DNA from: Herbaspirillum hiltneri N3
Lineage (GTDB): Bacteria > Pseudomonadota > Gammaproteobacteria > Burkholderiales > Burkholderiaceae_D
Reading direction: 5' to 3'
DNA length: 64,000 bases
NCBI RefSeq assembly: GCF_001267925.1
Contig: NZ_CP011409.1
Coordinates: forward strand, 3,472,001-3,536,000
Every line of letters begins with the position of its first letter. The stretch's first letter is position 1. Below, piece after piece: positions 26,537-35,004 of this stretch. Position numbers and translations under genes: made by a program. A model generated the notes under the pieces. The model was given only the letters and a program-made list of their open reading frames with translations, ran no database searches and was not told the origin of the DNA.

Positions 26537-27661
26537 TCAAAAAACGATCAGATCGCGCAATCCCTCCCCTGAAGCCAGACGGTCGAAGCCGCTGTTGATA
26601 TCCGACAGCGCCAGCCGCTGCCCCATCAGTTTGTCGATCGGCAAGCGGCCGCTTTGGTACAGGCCGATGTAACGGGGAATGTCGCGCAGCGGTACGCAGG
26701 ATCCGATGTAGCTGCCCTTGACCGTGCGCTCCTCGGCCACCAGGCTGACTTGCTGCAGGGCCCATTTCTGGTCGGGTGCAGGCAGGCCCGCGGTGACCGT
26801 CATGCCGCCGCGGCGCGTCATCCGGTAAGCGGCTTCCATCGCCTGCACCGAGCCGGCCATTTCGAAGGCGTAGTCGACGCCACCCCTGGTCAGCGCCCTG
26901 ACCTTTTCCACTGCGTCCGGATCGCGCGCATTGACCGTCGCCGTGGCGCCCAGCGACTTGGCCAGCGCCAGCTTGCTGTCGTGCAGGTCGACTGCAATCA
27001 CTTCGCGCGCGCCCGAAGCCAGCGCGCCCAGCATGGCGCACAAGCCGACGCCGCCCAGCCCGAGCACGGCGGCCGTGGTGCCGGCCTTGACCTCGGCGGT
27101 ATTGACCGCAGCACCGACGCCGGTCAGCACCGCGCAGCCGAACAAGGCGGCTTCGACCGGATCGATGTCGGCGTCGACCTTGACGCAGGAACGGCGCGAC
27201 ACCACGGCATGGTCGGCAAAGGCCGAGACGCCCATGTGATGATTGACCGGCTTGTTCTGCGCGCGCAGACGCAACGCGCCCGACAGCAGCTGTCCCTTGG
27301 TGTTGGTTTCGGCGCCCGGCTCGCACAGCGCCGGACGGCCTTCCATGCACGGCAGGCAATGGCCGCAACTCGGCACGAAAACTAGCACCACGAGGTCGCC
27401 GCGCCGCAGGTCGGTGACGCCGGCGCCGACCTCGACCACTTCGCCCGAGGCTTCATGGCCCAGCGCCATCGGCACCGGCCGCGGCCGCACACCGGTGATC
27501 ACCGACAAGTCGGAATGGCACAGGCCGGCGGCGCGCATGCGGACCAGCACTTCGCCTGGTCCGGGCGCGTCGAGATCGAGCTCTTCGATGCGCAAAGGGC
27601 GACTGGTGGCGAAAGGTTCGACGGTGGTTGTTTCTCTCAATACTGCTGCCTGGATCTTCAT
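26537..27661 (-). CDS. Zinc-dependent alcohol dehydrogenase
   Basis: 374 residues of the medium-chain family. Catalytic zinc residues lie in AAGLCHSDL and LGHEASGEV; the structural zinc lobe CGHCLPCMEGRPALC is complete, and GLGGVGLCAMLGAL is the NAD-binding motif. It resembles class III-like and aryl alcohol dehydrogenases; the substrate cannot be told from sequence. It lies 36 bases upstream of the TRAP binding protein gene on the same strand. Confidence 0.88.
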   Translation of the reverse strand: MKIQAAVLRETTTVEPFATSRPLRIEELDLDAPGPGEVLVRMRAAGLCHSDLSVITGVRPRPVPMALGHEASGEVVEVGAGVTDLRRGDLVVLVFVPSCGHCLPCMEGRPALCEPGAETNTKGQLLSGALRLRAQNKPVNHHMGVSAFADHAVVSRRSCVKVDADIDPVEAALFGCAVLTGVGAAVNTAEVKAGTTAAVLGLGGVGLCAMLGALASGAREVIAVDLHDSKLALAKSLGATATVNARDPDAVEKVRALTRGGVDYAFEMAGSVQAMEAAYRMTRRGGMTVTAGLPAPDQKWALQQVSLVAEERTVKGSYIGSCVPLRDIPRYIGLYQSGRLPIDKLMGQRLALSDINSGFDRLASGEGLRDLIVF

Positions 27662-27688
27662 GCTGTCTTCTCCGGTTCGAATGAATCC

Positions 27689-27796
27689 TCAGATGATACG
27701 GCCACCGTCGACCGGCACTTCCATTCCGGTCAGGAAATGCGATGCATCGGTGGCGAGGAACACGGCTACGTTGGCGGTATCGGATCGCTGCTGCAT
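27689..27796 (-). pseudogene. C-terminal remnant of a short-chain dehydrogenase
   Basis: The minus strand encodes 35 residues ending VPVDGGRII, with VAVFLATDASHFLTGMEV before it. This is the standard last segment of SDR enzymes (the FLASD...TG...VDGG motif), but nothing upstream of it is SDR-like: 22 bases further on is the stop codon of the citrate lyase-like gene. The rest of the gene has been deleted, so this is a scar of a former member of the operon. Confidence 0.7.
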
Positions 27797-27818
27797 CAAA
27801 TCATTTATTTCTCATCAT

Positions 27819-28661
27819 CTATTCCTCGCGGATCTGCCGCAGGAATTTTTCGGCTTGCATGATGACCGGCTTATCGATCATTTTTCCGTTCAACGATATC
27901 GCGCCGCCATCGCTCCTCTCCACCGCCGCCATGACGGCGCAAGCCCAGACGACTTCCTCGGCGCTGGGCAGGAATCCCTGATTGACGATCCCGACCTGGC
28001 GCGGATGAATGCACAGTTTGGCGCCGAAGCCGATGCGGCGCGCCCGGCTGACCGCGTGTTCAAGGAAAGGCGCGTCGTCGAACGTGGTCGTGACGCCGTC
28101 GACCGGTTGCGCGATGTTCGCCAGTCGTGAAGCGATGACCATCTCGACCCGCAGATGCGTCAACTCGCTCTCCTGCGGTTCGCACTGGATGCCGAGATCG
28201 ACCTGCAGGTCGATCGAGCCGAACACCAGTCGCTCGACATGCCGCGCCCGGGCGATATCGCGCATCTGCGCAATACCGACAGCGGTTTCGATCAATGGCA
28301 ACAGGCGCGAACGGCTGCGCGGGCCGACGAAATGTTGGGCAATGTTGCGGATCGCGTCGCAGTCATCGGCCTTCGGCAATACGATGCCGGCGATTGGCGC
28401 ATTGGCGAAACAGCGCACATCGTCGGCGTACCAGCCGGTGTCGGCGGCGTTGATGCGCACCCAGAGCTTTTCTTGCGGCGCCGCTTGCTGCGCCAGCCAG
28501 TCGGCCAGCGTGTCGCGCGCCTGCACCTTGGCGGCCGGCGCCACGGCATCTTCCAGATCCACGATGACTGCATCCGCACCGCTTGCCAACGCCTTGCCGT
28601 AACGGTCGGGGCGGTTGGCGGGAACGAACAGGTAGGAGCGCGCGAGCGGAAACGCAGACAT
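27819..28661 (-). CDS. HpcH/HpaI aldolase/citrate lyase beta-like protein (CitE family)
   Basis: 280 residues. SYLFVPANRPDRYGKALASGADAVIVDLEDAVAP and LPLIETAVGIAQMRDIARA are the standard CitE motifs (Arg for CoA, Asp/Glu for magnesium), and LCIHPRQV is conserved too. Known relatives cleave citramalyl-CoA or malyl-CoA to acetyl-CoA plus pyruvate or glyoxylate. The ATG overlaps the stop of the upstream CoA-transferase gene (TGATG), giving coupling. In this setting citramalyl-CoA lyase is the most attractive assignment (inference). Confidence 0.87.
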   Translation of the reverse strand: MSAFPLARSYLFVPANRPDRYGKALASGADAVIVDLEDAVAPAAKVQARDTLADWLAQQAAPQEKLWVRINAADTGWYADDVRCFANAPIAGIVLPKADDCDAIRNIAQHFVGPRSRSRLLPLIETAVGIAQMRDIARARHVERLVFGSIDLQVDLGIQCEPQESELTHLRVEMVIASRLANIAQPVDGVTTTFDDAPFLEHAVSRARRIGFGAKLCIHPRQVGIVNQGFLPSAEEVVWACAVMAAVERSDGGAISLNGKMIDKPVIMQAEKFLRQIREE

Positions 28662-29851
28662 CAGACGGCTCCGCGTGCGCGCAAGGTATCGATCTCGCCC
28701 TGCGCGTAGCCCAGTTTGGCGAGAATGGCGTCGGTGTGCTGGCCCAGTGCCGGAATGGCATCCATTCGAAAATCGAAGGTGTTGTTCACGCCCGGCGGCA
28801 ACAAGGCAGGCAAGCTTCCGGCCGGCGAACCGACTTCGGTCCAGCGCTCGCGCGCCGCCAATTGCGGATGCTCCCACAGGTCTTGCATGGTGTTGACGCT
28901 GGCGTTGGCGATCTGTGCCTGGTCCAGCCGCGCCACCACCTCTTGCGCCGTCAGCGGCGCGAACATGTCGAGGATCAGCTTGCGCAGTTCGGCGCGGTTC
29001 TCGTGACGGCGCGAGTTGGTCGAGAAGCGCGCATCGTGCGCCAGTGCCGGATCCTGCAGGACGGATTCGCAGAAGACTTTCCATTCGCGCTCATTCTGCA
29101 GGCCCAGCATGACGACCTTGCCGTCGCCGGCGGTGAAAGGACCGTAGGGATAAATCGTTGCGTGCTCGGCGCCCGAACGCACCGGCGCCGATGCACCTTG
29201 ATACGCGTAATACATCGGGAAACTCATCCACTCCGTCAGCGACTCCAGCATCGACAAATCGATGTGGCTGCCGCTGCCGTCGCGGCCACGCTTGATCAAC
29301 GCCGCCAGGATGTGCGAATAGGCGTACATCCCGGCGGCGATGTCGGCGATCGAACAACCGGCCTTGGCCTGTTCGCCGGCGGTGCCGGTCACCGACAGGA
29401 AACCGGCTTCGCTCTGAATCAGCAGGTCGTAGGCTTTCTTGTCGCGGTAAGGGCCGTTCTCGCCATAGCCGGAGATGTCGCAGACGATCAGGCGCGGATT
29501 CTTCTTGTGCAGCACCGCCGCCGACAGACCGAGTCCGGCCGCCGCGCCGGGCGCGAGGTTCTGCACCAGCACGTCGGCCTGGTCCAGCAGCTTGCCGATG
29601 ATGGCCTTGCCCTCCGCGTCCTTGAGGTTGAGCGTGAGGCTCTCCTTGGAGCGGTTGGTCCAGACGAAATGCGACGACAATCCGTTGACGCGCTCGTCGT
29701 AGCCGCGCGCGAAGTCACCCACGCCGGGACGTTCGACCTTGATCACGCGGGCGCCCATGTCGGCCAGCTGGCGCGTGCAGAACGGCGCGGCGATGGCGTG
29801 TTCCAGACTGACGACGGTAATGCCTTCGAGAGGACGGGTGGACGGCATCAT
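28661..29851 (-). CDS. CaiB/BaiF family III CoA-transferase
   Basis: 396 residues. The catalytic aspartate of the family is Asp170 in SIADIAAGMYAYSHILAAL, matching the usual position near 169. VVSLEHAIAAPFCTRQLADMGARVIKVERP is the typical start. It moves CoA between a donor acid such as succinate and a carboxylate substrate, activating the latter. Between MmgE/PrpD and CitE genes it would make the CoA thioester for the lyase. Confidence 0.9.
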   Translation of the reverse strand: MMPSTRPLEGITVVSLEHAIAAPFCTRQLADMGARVIKVERPGVGDFARGYDERVNGLSSHFVWTNRSKESLTLNLKDAEGKAIIGKLLDQADVLVQNLAPGAAAGLGLSAAVLHKKNPRLIVCDISGYGENGPYRDKKAYDLLIQSEAGFLSVTGTAGEQAKAGCSIADIAAGMYAYSHILAALIKRGRDGSGSHIDLSMLESLTEWMSFPMYYAYQGASAPVRSGAEHATIYPYGPFTAGDGKVVMLGLQNEREWKVFCESVLQDPALAHDARFSTNSRRHENRAELRKLILDMFAPLTAQEVVARLDQAQIANASVNTMQDLWEHPQLAARERWTEVGSPAGSLPALLPPGVNNTFDFRMDAIPALGQHTDAILAKLGYAQGEIDTLRARGAV

Positions 29852-29854
29852 GAT

Positions 29855-31228
29855 TTATCTCGCGAATAAGTTGTTCAATGCATCGTTCACTGCAGGCGCC
29901 GCATGCAGCTGCCAGGCGTGAGCAATGATGCGGTCGGTTTCCTGCGGCGTGGCGGCGCGGGAAAAGCGGATCAGGCGCTGCGCCTTGTCTTCCAGCTCGT
30001 CGCGCGACAAGGTATTGTCCGGGTCGCCCTTCGGCACGTCGACGGCGGCGCTCAGATGACGGCCGTCAACGGTGTCGACCTCCACGCGTCCGAGCCAGCG
30101 TGCCGGATAGGCGGTGTTGACCTCCTCGTCCAGCGTCATCCGGACCTTGTCGCGGAATGCGCCGACCTTGCCGTCTTGCAGCGCATGCTGTTCGAACTCG
30201 CCCAGTCCGGCACTCTGATGCACCGCGATCAGTCCCAGCACCGTTCCCATCGAGAACTTGGCCTGATGCACCGTCTGCGGATTGACCACCGGACCGAGCA
30301 CGTCGATGGCGCCTTGGTGCACGCGCGTATTCACGGCAACGATCTGATCGTGCTGCAAGCCCTCGCGCTGCATCAGCAACTGCAGCGCGTCAGCAGCCGG
30401 ATGCGTATGGCGGCAGGAAGCATGAAATTTGAAAGAGGTCTCGGCGGTAGCCCAGCGCGCGCCGAGGCGGTCGGTCAGCCGGGCCGGATCGGCATCGGTC
30501 GACATCCCCGCCGCCATCCCTTGCGCACCTTCGAGGATGCGTTGCGCGCCGGTGAAACCGTCGCGCGTGATGTAGGCCGCCAGCAAGCCGTCGGCGGCGG
30601 CCTTGCCGGTATGCAGTTGCTTGGAATCGGCAGCGTCGCGCAAAAATTCCCACAGGCCGGCTGCCTGCGTACCGGCCGAACCGAGCGCATGCAGGAATTG
30701 ATCGGCGTTGAACCCCATCAGCTTGCCGACTGCCACCGCTGCGGCCAAGGTGCCGGCCGTGCCGGTGGTGTGGAAGATGCGGTAATGCGAACGACCGAGG
30801 AATTCACCGATACGGATGCCCGCTTCATAGCCGGCTACGGCTGCCACCAGCAGATCTGCGCCCGACTTGCCGAGATCCTGCGCCGCCGCCAGCGCCGCCG
30901 GGAACACCACGGCCGCCGGATGGAACACCGAACCATTGTGGACGTCGTCCTGCTCCACCAGATGCGACGAGGCGCCGTTGACGAGCGCGGCGAAATACGG
31001 CGAACTATTCTTGCGATTGACGAGGATGGTGCTCGGTCCGCTGGACGGTCCCATCTTCTCGACGTAGCGTTCCATGATGTCGATCTGGCGTGCGCCCTTG
31101 CCCGCCAGGGCCGAAGCGAACCAGTCGAGGTAAAGGTCTTCGGTACGCGCAATCACGGACGCCGGGATGTCGTCATAGCGCAGGCCGGCGAGGAACTCGC
31201 TCAGGACGCGTGAAGGATGTGAACTCAT
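29855..31228 (-). CDS. MmgE/PrpD family protein
   Basis: 457 residues, full length for the family, which contains 2-methylcitrate dehydratase and cis-aconitate decarboxylase. Visible motifs are SSHLVEQDDVHNGSVFHPAAVVFPAAL (active-site Asp/His region) and FKFHASCRHTHPAADAL. GAGGAA precedes the ATG. The reaction is uncertain; with CoA-transferase and CitE neighbours, dehydration or hydration of a branched C5-C7 dicarboxylate or tricarboxylate is plausible. Confidence 0.88.
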   Translation of the reverse strand: MSSHPSRVLSEFLAGLRYDDIPASVIARTEDLYLDWFASALAGKGARQIDIMERYVEKMGPSSGPSTILVNRKNSSPYFAALVNGASSHLVEQDDVHNGSVFHPAAVVFPAALAAAQDLGKSGADLLVAAVAGYEAGIRIGEFLGRSHYRIFHTTGTAGTLAAAVAVGKLMGFNADQFLHALGSAGTQAAGLWEFLRDAADSKQLHTGKAAADGLLAAYITRDGFTGAQRILEGAQGMAAGMSTDADPARLTDRLGARWATAETSFKFHASCRHTHPAADALQLLMQREGLQHDQIVAVNTRVHQGAIDVLGPVVNPQTVHQAKFSMGTVLGLIAVHQSAGLGEFEQHALQDGKVGAFRDKVRMTLDEEVNTAYPARWLGRVEVDTVDGRHLSAAVDVPKGDPDNTLSRDELEDKAQRLIRFSRAATPQETDRIIAHAWQLHAAPAVNDALNNLFAR

Positions 31229-31238
31229 GTCCGATTCC

Positions 31239-32399
31239 TCAGAAAGACCGCGGCAGACCGAGGATGTGCTCGGCCACATACGAATAGATCAGGTTGGTGG
31301 AAATCGGCGCGACCTGGTAGAGACGCGTCTCGCGGAACTTGCGCTCGACGTCGTATTCGCAGGCGAAGCCGAAGCCGCCGTGCGTTTGCAGGCAGACGTT
31401 GGCCGCTTCCCACGACGCCTTGGCGGCGAGGAATTTGGCCATGTTGGCTTGCGCGCCGCAGGGCTGATGGGCGTCGAACAGTTCACAGGCCTTGAAGCGC
31501 ATCAGGTTGGCGGCTTCCAGCTCGATGTAGCTGTCGGCGATCGGGAACTGCACGCCCTGGTTCATGCCGATCGGACGGTCGAACACCACACGCTCCTTGG
31601 CGTATTGCGCCGCCTTCTCGATGAACCAGTACCCGTCGCCGATGCATTCGGCGGCGATCAGGGTGCGTTCGGCATTGAGGCCGTCGAGGATGTACTTGAA
31701 GCCCTTGCCCTCTTCCCCGATCAGATTCTCGACGGGGATTTCCAGGTTGTCGAAGAACAGTTCGTTGGTCTCGTGATTGACCATGTTCAGGATCGGACGC
31801 ACCGACATGCCGTTGCCGATCGCCTGCTTGAGGTCGACCAGGAAGATCGACATGCCTTCCGACTTCTTCTTGACCTGATCCAGCGGCGTGGTGCGCGCCA
31901 GCAGAATCATCAGGTCGGAATGCTGAATACGCGAGATCCAGACCTTCTGGCCGTTGACGACGTAACGGTCGCCCTTCTTGACCGCGGTGGTCTTGATCTT
32001 GGTGGTATCGGTGCCGGTGGTCGGCTCGGTCACGCCCATCGACTGCAGGCGCAGTTCGCCGCTGGCAATCTTGGGCAGGTACAGCTGCTTCTGCTGCTCG
32101 GAGCCGTGGCGCAGCAAGGTGCCCATGTTGTACATCTGGCCGTGGCAGGCGCCGGAGTTGCCGCCGGTGCGATTGATCTCTTCCATGATCACGGAGGCCT
32201 CGGTCAGCCCGAGACCGGAACCGCCGTATTCTGCCGGAATCAGCGCCGCCAGCCAGCCGGCCTTGGTCAGCGCGTCGACGAACTCTTCCGGATAACCGCG
32301 CGCTTCATCGACCTTGCGCCAGTACTCCGGCGGAAAGGTGTTGCAAAGATCGCGCACGGCGTCGCGCAAGTCCTGATAGGCGTCCGACTGAGGAAGCAT
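31239..32399 (-). CDS. Acyl-CoA dehydrogenase family protein
   Basis: 386 residues. The FAD and substrate regions MGVTEPTTGTDTTKIKTTA and the WISRIQHSDLMILLARTT segment are typical. The usual C-terminal catalytic Glu of the YEGT motif is missing (LYQVAPISTN stands there), but a Glu occurs in LNAERTLIA, the position used by isovaleryl- and long-chain-type enzymes. It oxidises an acyl-CoA to the enoyl-CoA. It lies 10 bases upstream of the MmgE/PrpD gene. A branched or dicarboxylyl-CoA substrate is inferred from neighbours. Confidence 0.88.
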   Translation of the reverse strand: MLPQSDAYQDLRDAVRDLCNTFPPEYWRKVDEARGYPEEFVDALTKAGWLAALIPAEYGGSGLGLTEASVIMEEINRTGGNSGACHGQMYNMGTLLRHGSEQQKQLYLPKIASGELRLQSMGVTEPTTGTDTTKIKTTAVKKGDRYVVNGQKVWISRIQHSDLMILLARTTPLDQVKKKSEGMSIFLVDLKQAIGNGMSVRPILNMVNHETNELFFDNLEIPVENLIGEEGKGFKYILDGLNAERTLIAAECIGDGYWFIEKAAQYAKERVVFDRPIGMNQGVQFPIADSYIELEAANLMRFKACELFDAHQPCGAQANMAKFLAAKASWEAANVCLQTHGGFGFACEYDVERKFRETRLYQVAPISTNLIYSYVAEHILGLPRSF

Positions 32400-32460
32400 T
32401 AACGGTTCTCCTGCTGATGAATGAGTGGAACTGAGTGAAATGTGTGACGTAATTTCATGT

Positions 32461-33321
32461 TCAGGCCAGTACAGCCTCGGCCTGCATCGCCAGTTCGCCG
32501 CGCAGGTTCTGCGCCCACAGTTCGGCGCGCTTGCCGTCGTCCGACAATGTGCCGCAGATCTCGAAGGCGTCGATGTCGAACAGGCTGCCGACCGCGCGGA
32601 AGTTGAATTCCACCAGGCGCGCCAGCGGCAGGTTGCGCCCGAGCAGGTCGACCAGCAGCGTGGCGATCAACGGACCGTGCACGATCAAGCCGGGATAGCC
32701 TTCGATGCCGGTGACGTAGCTGCGGTCGTAGTGAATGCGATGGCCATTGAAGGTCAGCGCCGAGTAGCGGAACAGCAGCACCGGATCGGGCTCGATGTGA
32801 CGACGCCAGTCGGCTTCCTTCGGTGCCTGCCGGGGCGCCACGGGAGCCGCCCCGGGCTGCGGCATGCCGCGATAGACGATGTCGTGTTCTTCATGGATCG
32901 CGACCTTGCCGTTGTGCGCGATCTCGTGCGCCACGGTGACGAAGGCCAGCTCGCCGGTCTTGCCCTTCTTGACGTCGACGCTGGCGATGCGCGAAGTCTT
33001 GGCCGCGGTGGCGCCGATCGGCAGCGGCGCCGTGAAACGCAGGCGCCCTCCGGCCCACATGCGGCGCGGCAGCGGCACCGGCGGCAAGAAACCGCCGCGG
33101 CGCGGATGGCCGTCTTCGCCCACTTCCGACTGACGGCACGCGGTCCAGAAATAGATCCAGTGCCACAGCGGCGGCAAGGCGTCGCCTGCGGCCGGTACTT
33201 GCGGATGGTCGAGCGTGGCGGCAAGCGCGGCGGCGAAGCCCGGGTGGATGAAGTCGCTACGGCTTTCGGTCTTGCCGACCCATTGACGCAACAGCGTCAG
33301 GTCGATGTCATGCTGGCTCAT
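32461..33321 (-). CDS. FAS1-like/MaoC-type dehydratase (mesaconyl- or itaconyl-CoA hydratase-like)
   Basis: 286 residues. N-terminal half is a degenerate hot-dog domain (LPPLWHWIYFWTACRQSEVGEDGHP, MWAGGRLRFTAPLPIG), C-terminal half carries the catalytic hot-dog motif FRYSALTFNGHRIHYDRSYVTGIEGYPGLIVHGPL. Relatives hydrate mesaconyl-C4-CoA or itaconyl-CoA. First gene of the minus-strand operon running to 27819. The frame stays open another 27 codons upstream, but the Met at 33321 starts the conserved region. Confidence 0.87.
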   Translation of the reverse strand: MSQHDIDLTLLRQWVGKTESRSDFIHPGFAAALAATLDHPQVPAAGDALPPLWHWIYFWTACRQSEVGEDGHPRRGGFLPPVPLPRRMWAGGRLRFTAPLPIGATAAKTSRIASVDVKKGKTGELAFVTVAHEIAHNGKVAIHEEHDIVYRGMPQPGAAPVAPRQAPKEADWRRHIEPDPVLLFRYSALTFNGHRIHYDRSYVTGIEGYPGLIVHGPLIATLLVDLLGRNLPLARLVEFNFRAVGSLFDIDAFEICGTLSDDGKRAELWAQNLRGELAMQAEAVLA

Positions 33322-33623
33322 GAAATACTCGCAGAGGATCGCAGTGAAGTGAGCGGCGGATGAGCGCCGGGTCACGAATGGAGCAGAGTCTGAAGGCCGC
33401 AAGTTGTCAAAACAATCTGTATTTTCCGAAGGGGGGCATCGTCTGGCGTGAAGTCATCGATGTGCGGGCGCATCATTTTCCCCGCCGGATTTCCTCCAAT
33501 GCAGCGCCGCCGCTGGCCTCAATACGCAGCATTTGCGCCGCACCGTTCCGCTGCTATAGTGGCGACACGCCGCCATCCATGCGGCCAAAGTTTATTATTC
33601 GATCAACATTCCACGAGAGATCC
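33322..33623. other. Divergent intergenic region
   Basis: About 300 bases between the minus-strand CoA operon and the M20 peptidase gene. No gene is supported in it. It must hold both promoters; an AT-rich stretch at about 33580-33605 is the likely peptidase promoter. No inverted repeat of convincing length was seen. Confidence 0.4.
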
Positions 33624-34862
33624 ATGAAGAAAAACCATTTGATGTCGCTCATCGCTGCCCTCGCCTGTACCGCTTCGGCCGCCTCCTTCGCTCAGGTCAA
33701 TGCCGACAACGCGCTGTTGCAAGCCGCGCAAAAACGCAAGGACGTGCTGGTCAAGGATCTAGGCACGCTGGTCAATATCGATTCCGGCACCGACGACGCC
33801 AAGGGACTGGCGCAGGTTGAAGCGATACTGGCGCAGCGCCTGAAGGAAGTCGGCGCCAGCGTGGAAATCGTCGCGGCGCCACCAGCCGCCGGCAAGATGG
33901 TGATCGGCAAGCTGCAGGGCAACGGCAGCAAGAACATCATGCTGATGATCCACTACGACACCGTGTTCGGCATCGGCGAAGCGGGCAAGCGCCCCTTCAA
34001 GATCACGGGCAACAAGGCCTTCGGTCCGGGCGTGGCGGATGCCAAGGGCGGCGCGCTGCTGATCGTGTACGCGCTGGATATCGCGCGCGAACGGGGCTTC
34101 AAGGATTACAAGACGCTGACCGTGCTGTTCAATCCCGATGAAGAAAAAAGCTCGCTCGGTTCGCGCGACATGATCACCAAACTGTCGGCCGACCAGGATT
34201 ACGTGCTGGTGTTCGAACCGCCTGAAGCCGACGTCGTGACCGTCGCCACCAACGGCATCGCCTACGTCCACCTCGACGTCAAGGGTCGCGCCTCGCACGC
34301 CGGTTCGGCGCCGGAAGCAGGCCGCAACGCCGCAGTGGAATTGTCCAACCAGATCATCCAGCTGAAGGACCTGGGCAGCCAGGCCAAGGGCACTACCGTC
34401 AACTGGACCGTGATCCAGGCCGGCGATCGCGTCAATATCATTCCTGAAAAAGCCAGCGCCACCGCCGACATGCGCATGTCCGACGTCGGTGAAATCCAGC
34501 GTGTGCAGGCCGATGCCGACAAGATCATCCAGAAAAAGCTGATCCCCGAAACCGAGGTCAAGGTCAAGGTGGAAAACCGCCGTCCGCCGTTCAGCAAGAA
34601 CGCCGACAGCGATCGCCTGGCCGCCACCGCCGACAGCATCTACAAGGAACTGGGCAAGTCGATCACGCCGGTCTCCATGCGCTACGGCACCGATGCCGGC
34701 TTCGCCTACAATCCCAAGACCGGCAAGCCGATCGTGCTGGACGGCATGGGCATCGTCGGCGACCGCATCCACTCCTCCGACGAATGGGCCGACCTCGACA
34801 GCGTGGTGCCACGCCTGTACCTGACGGTGCGCATGATGGAAGCGATGGGCAAGGGCAAGTAA
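33624..34862 (+). CDS. Secreted M20-family metallopeptidase, glutamate carboxypeptidase-like
   Basis: 412 residues with a signal peptide (about 1-22, ending SFAQ). Zinc-binding residues are visible as HYDTVFG (His, then Asp), DAKGGALLIV, the NPDEEKSSLGS acidic pair (base and ligand) and HSSDEWADLDSV near the C-terminus. It resembles carboxypeptidase G2, which removes C-terminal glutamate, including from folates. Open sequence before the chosen ATG lacks a signal peptide and was dropped. Followed by a terminator; single-gene unit. Confidence 0.9.
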   Translation: MKKNHLMSLIAALACTASAASFAQVNADNALLQAAQKRKDVLVKDLGTLVNIDSGTDDAKGLAQVEAILAQRLKEVGASVEIVAAPPAAGKMVIGKLQGNGSKNIMLMIHYDTVFGIGEAGKRPFKITGNKAFGPGVADAKGGALLIVYALDIARERGFKDYKTLTVLFNPDEEKSSLGSRDMITKLSADQDYVLVFEPPEADVVTVATNGIAYVHLDVKGRASHAGSAPEAGRNAAVELSNQIIQLKDLGSQAKGTTVNWTVIQAGDRVNIIPEKASATADMRMSDVGEIQRVQADADKIIQKKLIPETEVKVKVENRRPPFSKNADSDRLAATADSIYKELGKSITPVSMRYGTDAGFAYNPKTGKPIVLDGMGIVGDRIHSSDEWADLDSVVPRLYLTVRMMEAMGKGK

Positions 34863-34918
34863 GCTTCCCGAAACGCAGGAAAATGCCATCAGGAAACCTT
34901 CCTGAAAATAGCAACACA

Positions 34919-34951
34919 AACACATCGGACCGTCATGGTCCGTTGTGTTTT
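34919..34951 (+). terminator. Terminator after the M20 peptidase gene
   Basis: AACACATCGGACC pairs with GGTCCGTTGTGTT (one mismatch) around GTCAT and ends in TTTT, 57 bases after the stop. Confidence 0.85.
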
Positions 34952-35004
34952 CTGACGTTACAATTGCCGCGTGCCGTTCCGGTACGCGCAATTACAACGA
35001 AGCA

